Assembly: GCA_030631085.1 (NCBI GenBank)
Contig: DAOVLV010000040.1
Location: 1-9,782, forward strand
Source of the DNA: Planctomycetales bacterium
GTDB lineage: Bacteria > Planctomycetota > Phycisphaerae > SM23-33
DNA length: 9,782 nt
Reading direction: 5' to 3'
Shown here: piece after piece, positions 6,195 to 9,782 of the stretch
Position numbering within the stretch: the stretch's first letter is position 1
How the letters are laid out: each line of letters opens with the position of its first letter
Position numbers and translations under genes: made by a program
The notes under the pieces: generated by a model
Told to the model about the DNA's origin: nothing
Databases searched by the model: none
The model's input: the letters and a program-made list of their open reading frames with translations, nothing else

Positions 6195-7334
6195 CTAACT
6201 CCTGAAAACGGTCTCTGCCTGTGCGCCAACATCGATAGGTTCTTCAGGCCTGGCAATTTGCCCCTTCTGGAAGCCCTCGATCTTATCCTGCAACTGACCC
6301 GGACTCTGGGCCTGTTCTACGGCATCCTCAGCCGAAATCTTTCCACCGCAAACCAAACGGAACAGGTGCTCATCCAGCAACTGCATCCCGAATTTCTTAC
6401 CCGTCTGAATGGTAGAAGGAATACGGAAAACCTTGTTCTCGCGGATCAGGTTGGACACCGCACCGGTAACAACCATGAACTCATAGGCAGCCACTCGCCC
6501 GCGAACGTCCACCCGTGGTATCAGCGCCTGGCAAAGAACGGCAATGAGCGTAGAAGCCAACTGTATCCTGATCTGGTTCTGCTGATTGACGGGGAACTGT
6601 TCGGAAATTCGAGTTACAGTCCCCTGCGCGCTGGTGGTGTGCAGCGTCCCGAAGACAAGGTGCCCTGTCTCCGCCGCACGAAGCGCCGCTTCCATCGTCT
6701 CAAGGTCACGTAACTCGCCAACCAGGATTACATCCGGGTCCATTCGCAGCACGCGACGGAGGGCCTCGCTGAAACTGGGCACGTCCACACCAACCTCACG
6801 CTGGTTGATCATCGACTTGCGGTGAGAATGGTAATACTCAATCGGATCCTCAATGGTAACTATGTGTTTGTCGAAATTGCGGTTGATATAGTCAATCATC
6901 GTCGCCATCGTGGTGGTCTTGCCCGATCCGGTCGGACCCGTAACAAGGAAAATACCCCTGGGACGACGACAAAGACTCTTGACGATTGATGGTAATCCTA
7001 TCTCCTCGAAGGTGAACAACTTGCTGGGAATAAGTCGCAGGGCCAGTGAAATATTTCCACGCTGGTGAAAAACGCTGACGCGGAACCGCCCTTCATCACC
7101 AAAGGCAAAACCGAAATCTGTCCCACCCTCTTCCTGAAGTTCCTGCTGGGCGCGTTCGGGAGTAATTGCCTTCATCAACGCTACGGTGTCAGCCGGTTCC
7201 AGAACCTTCGTTTCAAGCGAACGAAGACGACCATGAAGACGAAGAGTCGGAGCACGCCCTACATGCAGGTGCAAGTCGCTGGCACCGCGTTTGATGCAAG
7301 TCTCTAAAAGCCGGTCAATATGCAAAGTAGCCAT
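6195..7334 (-). CDS. pilT: Retraction ATPase, PilT family
   Basis: The 379-residue protein matches the length and architecture of PilT, the hexameric ATPase that depolymerises type IV pili. The N-terminal GASDLHLHVGRAPTLRLHG region is typical of PilT. Walker A GPTGSGKTT is at residues 133-141, the Asp box TIEDPIEY at 160-167, Walker B VILVGELRD at 202-210, and the His box ETGHLVFGTLHTTSA at 222-236. Here HTTSA replaces the commoner HTNSA. The PilT-specific segment is AVSNLIRE at 292-299 (consensus AIRNLIRE). There is no tetracysteine motif, which separates it from the two flanking assembly ATPases. The C-terminal tail, about residues 345-379, is not conserved to my eye. AAGGA is eight bases before ATG 7334. 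Its stop is three bases from the next ATPase start. Its presence argues for a dynamic, retractable filament. Confidence 0.96.
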   Translation of the reverse strand: MATLHIDRLLETCIKRGASDLHLHVGRAPTLRLHGRLRSLETKVLEPADTVALMKAITPERAQQELQEEGGTDFGFAFGDEGRFRVSVFHQRGNISLALRLIPSKLFTFEEIGLPSIVKSLCRRPRGIFLVTGPTGSGKTTTMATMIDYINRNFDKHIVTIEDPIEYYHSHRKSMINQREVGVDVPSFSEALRRVLRMDPDVILVGELRDLETMEAALRAAETGHLVFGTLHTTSAQGTVTRISEQFPVNQQNQIRIQLASTLIAVLCQALIPRVDVRGRVAAYEFMVVTGAVSNLIRENKVFRIPSTIQTGKKFGMQLLDEHLFRLVCGGKISAEDAVEQAQSPGQLQDKIEGFQKGQIARPEEPIDVGAQAETVFRS

Positions 7335-7471
7335 GAGTTTTCCTTTTTCTGACCTTCTGCACTGAATTATTCGCCTCTACGAACCTCACAGTACCCATAA
7401 AAAGGCGACAATTTCGCGCAATTTCGGTTTCTCATTGTAAATAAACGAGTTACATCCACCGCTATAACAGA

Positions 7472-9169
7472 TCAGTCCATTACCAATTCCGAAACCTGTG
7501 TAATCCTGACCAGTTCTTCCGGCGTGGTTATCCCCCTGGATATTTTCCTCCGCCCATCCTCCAGAAGGGATCTCATTCCCGATGCCCGGGCCTCTCGCCT
7601 CATTTCGCTCAACGGGGCGCGTCTTATCGCCATGTCCGCCAAGGTGTTATTCATCTCCATCAGTTCAAAAATAGCAAGCCTTCCCCGATATCCGTCTCCC
7701 CCGCACGCAGCGCAACCCGCGCCACGATAAACAGTTGCGTTGTGCAACTCCTCGTCGCTGAAACCGAGCACCCGAAGAAGTTTCATATCCGGACTCGGGT
7801 CGATTTCCCTGCATTCCTCGCATATTACGCGGACCAGTCGCTGGGCCATTACCGCCTGGATAGAACTGGCCGCCAGGAACGGTTTCACGCCGATGTCAAT
7901 AAGACGGGTCAATGCGCTGGGGGCATCGTTGGTATGGAGTGTACTGAAAACCAGGTGTCCTGTAAGAGCGGCCTGAATTGCAACCTCAGCAACCTCCAGG
8001 TCACGAATTTCACCAACAAGAATGATATTGGGGGCCTGTCGAAGCATGGCACGGAGTATCTTGGAGAACGTCAAACCGGTCGTCTCGTTGACCTGACACT
8101 GATTAATCCCCGTAAAGTTATATTCGATAGGATCTTCTGCCGTGATAATCTTCCGGTCAGGACGGTTCAACTCGTTCAATGCCGCATACAGCGTGGTCGT
8201 CTTACCCGAACCGGTCGGACCCGTAACGAGGAATATCCCATTGGGGCGCTTGATGATACGTTGAAATCTGGCTGCGTCATCCTCCTCGAAACCCAACGCC
8301 TCAATCCCCATACGCGCGCTTTCGGGTCTGAGAATACGCAATACGCAGCTTTCACCGTGATACCCCGGAATGAAACTGACGCGAAAATCAATATCCGACC
8401 CGCCGATAATCATCGTAATTCGACCGTCGGTCGGAAGGCGCTTCTCGGTAAGGTCAACCCCGGACATGATTTTGAGGCGGTTAATCACCGGTCCCTGCAT
8501 CCGTTTGGGTATGTTGTCCCTCTCCCGGCAGACGCCGTCGATCCGATATCGCACGCGGATACGGTTGGACATCGGTTCGATGTGAATATCGCTGGCACGC
8601 AGATTCACAGCCTCCGTTACCAGCATCGTTACCAGGCGAATTACCGGTGCGCTCTCGGCGTCCATGTCATCACCGGATTCAACATTCGACGCCGTGTTAT
8701 CCTCTAACTGATGGAGCGTCTCATCAATGCTCACGTCCGATCCGACAAATCGCTCGATAAAATCCCGAAGCCTGGTCCTCGAAGCAAGGGCACAATCAAT
8801 CTCCGCATTCATCCTGAACCGGAGCATATCGAGCGTTTCAAGGTCAAGCGGGTCGGTAATAATAACTTTGAGACGACTACCCTCGCGTTTTATCGGAAGA
8901 ACAAGATGCCGGCGAATAATGTCCGGCGGAATTGCCTCCAGAAGATTAGGAACAATCTTCTGACGCTCAAGATCAACGTACTCCATGTCGAACTGCGTCG
9001 CCAGGGCCTTGGTTACGTCCTCCTCGTCGGCCAGACCAAGCGACACCATCGCCTCGCCGATCCGCAATCTTTCATGGAGAGCGTGTTCAAGCGCCTCATC
9101 CACGCCCGCAGATGTTACAACCCCCCATTCAATAAGTATCTCGCCAAGTCGCTTCTTCTTCCTGGCCAT
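7472..9169 (-). CDS. Assembly ATPase, GspE/PilB family with intact-looking MshEN domain
   Basis: This is a 565-residue cytoplasmic ATPase for filament assembly and the first gene of the cluster. ATG 9169 is chosen because GGGAG lies five bases upstream and the protein then opens MARKKKRLGEIL, the expected MshEN start; an in-frame extension to 9289 reads through a likely untranslated leader. Two 24-residue MshEN repeats at residues 7-30 and 36-59, spaced by five residues, both keep the initial Arg (RLG, RIG). Repeat 1 ends in Ala instead of Gln. Walker A GPTGSGKTT is at 317-325, the Asp box TAEDPIEY at 343-350, Walker B IILVGEIRD at 382-390 and the His box TGHLVFSTLHTNDA at 403-416. Cys pairs are C450/C453 and C486/C489. 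Before Walker B it has RQAPN rather than the usual RQDPD. A 137-base gap separates it from the PilT gene. GspE, PilB and MshE are all possible names. Confidence 0.95.
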   Translation of the reverse strand: MARKKKRLGEILIEWGVVTSAGVDEALEHALHERLRIGEAMVSLGLADEEDVTKALATQFDMEYVDLERQKIVPNLLEAIPPDIIRRHLVLPIKREGSRLKVIITDPLDLETLDMLRFRMNAEIDCALASRTRLRDFIERFVGSDVSIDETLHQLEDNTASNVESGDDMDAESAPVIRLVTMLVTEAVNLRASDIHIEPMSNRIRVRYRIDGVCRERDNIPKRMQGPVINRLKIMSGVDLTEKRLPTDGRITMIIGGSDIDFRVSFIPGYHGESCVLRILRPESARMGIEALGFEEDDAARFQRIIKRPNGIFLVTGPTGSGKTTTLYAALNELNRPDRKIITAEDPIEYNFTGINQCQVNETTGLTFSKILRAMLRQAPNIILVGEIRDLEVAEVAIQAALTGHLVFSTLHTNDAPSALTRLIDIGVKPFLAASSIQAVMAQRLVRVICEECREIDPSPDMKLLRVLGFSDEELHNATVYRGAGCAACGGDGYRGRLAIFELMEMNNTLADMAIRRAPLSEMRREARASGMRSLLEDGRRKISRGITTPEELVRITQVSELVMD

Positions 9170-9377
9170 AACGTCTCCCGTGCTACGCCTGAATGGGCTA
9201 TGCGCCAAAACCATGCACCGATTCACACTCACAAATCGGAGGCTTTGACTATGCCAACGTCGGCTGCTATGGAGCTTCCGACGAAACACAAGTATATCAG
9301 ACTTACCTGAGGCGGGATAATGGAATAAATGAGGACGGTTGCTTTATTACGGTAAAGCCTCAGGCCGGTCTCCTCAT
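9170..9377 (-). promoter_or_regulatory. Long structured 5' leader of the cluster mRNA
   Basis: The predicted transcript starts with an irregular hairpin over 9375-9331: GAGGA/UCCUC, CGG/CCG and GCUUUA/UAAAGC (9358-9353 with 9346-9341). The segment CCUGAGGC (9364-9357) can instead pair perfectly with GCCUCAGG (9313-9306), which would break the inner stem. Two further hairpins follow: CGTCGG/CCGACG over 9283-9258 (with inner GCT/AGC) and CCGATT/AATCGG over 9239-9218 with a 10-base loop. The layout suggests a cis-regulatory RNA. No known riboswitch class is recognised. Confidence 0.5.
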
Positions 9378-9383
9378 ACCCTC

Positions 9384-9413
9384 ATTATAAGGACATGCGT
9401 ATGAAAACGTCAA
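9384..9413 (-). promoter_or_regulatory. Sigma70-like promoter of the pilus/secretion cluster
   Basis: On the minus strand TTGACG (9413-9408) and TATAAT (9389-9384) are separated by 18 bases: a -35 matching five of six consensus positions and a perfect -10. Transcription would begin near 9377, leaving about 208 bases before ATG 9169. This is the best promoter I see in the window. Confidence 0.75.
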
Positions 9414-9493
9414 TCCCAATATAATTGGTGTGCGACTAATTAAGTGCTCCGCCCCAATCCCAATACTTTACGCTACCCACCCAGAGTAATGGT

Positions 9494-9522
9494 TTGCAAA
9501 GAAGCCGTGCAATCCTTACTAT
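9494..9522 (+). promoter_or_regulatory. Weak candidate promoter for the plus-strand gene
   Basis: TTGCAA (9494-9499) and TACTAT (9517-9522) are 17 bases apart, each with four of six consensus bases. A transcript would start near 9529, about 38 bases before ATG 9567. The match is modest, and the -10 overlaps the dyad at 9516-9542. Confidence 0.3.
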
Positions 9523-9542
9523 CACTACCACTGATAGAGTAA
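9516..9542. promoter_or_regulatory. Operator-like dyad
   Basis: TTACTATCA-CTACCAC-TGATAGAGTAA is an inverted repeat with a 6-bp perfect inner half-site (CTATCA/TGATAG) and outer TTA/TAA arms offset by two bases. It lies 24 bases before the plus-strand ATG, where a repressor could block transcription. The regulator is unknown. Confidence 0.35.
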
Positions 9543-9566
9543 CCGGTTTTATACAGGAGACTATAA

Positions 9567-9782
9567 ATGTACGCACAGATCAGTTATTGGGCATTCGAGG
9601 ATGGATTGAGCGGTAAGCGCAGCGTTTCCGAGGCGATGCTGCTGGCGAAGAAGGCCGGTTTCGACGGTATCGAACTTTGCGTAAGTCCGACGGGCGACCT
9701 GACGCCGAACACCTCGACCAAAAAATGCAAACAGATCGCCGACGAAGCCAATCAAATCGGAATAAAGATCGGATCAGTCGCC
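9567..9782 (+). CDS. Sugar phosphate isomerase/epimerase, xylose isomerase-like TIM barrel, N-terminal part
   Basis: The first 72 residues are visible; the rest lies beyond the window. MYAQISYWAF is followed by VSEAMLLAKKAGFDGIELCVSPTGDLTP and KKCKQIADEANQIGIKIGSVA. This is the usual first two beta/alpha units of the AP-endonuclease-2/xylose isomerase-like TIM barrel: a starting strand, a helix 'EAMLLAKKAGFDGIEL', then a strand '-IKIGSVA' after the second helix. Such proteins isomerise or epimerise sugars and sugar-like metabolites; the substrate cannot be told here. AGGAG lies eight bases before ATG 9567. It is divergent from the pilus/secretion cluster across 397 bases and is probably functionally unrelated. 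The metal-ligand residues lie in the unseen part, so activity cannot be judged. Confidence 0.85.
   Translation, partial: MYAQISYWAFEDGLSGKRSVSEAMLLAKKAGFDGIELCVSPTGDLTPNTSTKKCKQIADEANQIGIKIGSVA

Noticed and set aside
7335..7471. Promoter or terminator in the gap before pilT
   Set aside because: I find a GAAATTG direct repeat and only very weak -35/-10 matches. There is no stem followed by a T run on the minus strand that I would defend.
7742..8707. Plus-strand open frame of 321 codons opposite the first assembly ATPase
   Set aside because: It lies wholly antisense to a gene with complete ATPase motifs, and its translation shows no recognisable domain. I read it as a shadow of that gene's codon pattern.
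9218..9283. Possible class I c-di-GMP riboswitch, because the minus strand reads AAAGCCTCCG near 9246-9237
   Set aside because: The GNRA-capped hairpin that should directly precede the GACGCAAAGCC segment is missing, as is the downstream tetraloop-receptor stem. The match is only about ten bases.
9170..9289. In-frame 40-codon N-terminal extension of the first assembly ATPase
   Set aside because: ATG 9169 has a good GGGAG site and starts the MshEN domain at the normal place. The upstream segment has hairpins and no domain-like sequence.
9561..9755. Minus-strand 64-codon open frame at the right edge
   Set aside because: It is antisense to the plus-strand isomerase, which has a Shine-Dalgarno and a recognisable family sequence.

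Overview
The window is a bacterial type IV pilus / type II secretion (T4P/T2SS) gene cluster. It occupies almost the whole minus strand and is read from right to left. A divergent plus-strand gene begins at the right edge. Moderate GC, several MshEN-type ATPases, strings of prepilins with long odd leaders, and intergenic DNA built from short degenerate words (AATCCGAAAT-like, GCGGATT, GGCATTTGGCAT, GGGACTTGGGAC) suggest a planctomycete-like organism, perhaps Phycisphaerae or Sedimentisphaerales. That assignment is inference from sequence style; no rRNA or marker gene is present.

Layout in transcription order on the minus strand: a strong sigma70-like promoter (9384-9413); a roughly 208-nt leader rich in possible hairpins; a GspE/PilB assembly ATPase (7472-9169); a PilT-type retraction ATPase (6195-7334); a second GspE/PilB ATPase (4431-6191); a gap holding a 172-bp imperfect inverted-repeat element (4251-4422); the PilC/GspF platform protein (2917-4179); then four prepilin-like pseudopilins packed end to end (1911-2903, 1101-1907, 518-1090 and 515 to beyond the left edge). 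The last pseudopilin runs off the window. On the plus strand, a TIM-barrel sugar phosphate isomerase/epimerase starts at 9567 and is cut by the right edge.

How the genes fit together: the ATPases drive a cytoplasmic motor, the GspF-type protein is the inner-membrane platform, and the pseudopilins are the filament subunits. Each pseudopilin has the Gly/Ala-Phe prepilin peptidase site and a Glu at mature position 5. No prepilin peptidase, secretin or PilMNO-type alignment genes are visible. A retraction ATPase beside GspG-like and GspH-like pseudopilins leaves open whether this is a pilus, a secretion pseudopilus or a hybrid.

The most unusual feature is that in all four pseudopilin genes the DNA encoding the leader peptide consists of repetitive DNA that stops within one to a few codons of the cleavage-site Phe. 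Two of these genes share a 190-bp direct repeat there, although their mature proteins differ. Other points for a second look are the structured 5' leader with competing pairings, and the split between the two assembly ATPases: one keeps the MshEN c-di-GMP arginines and the other has proline at both positions.
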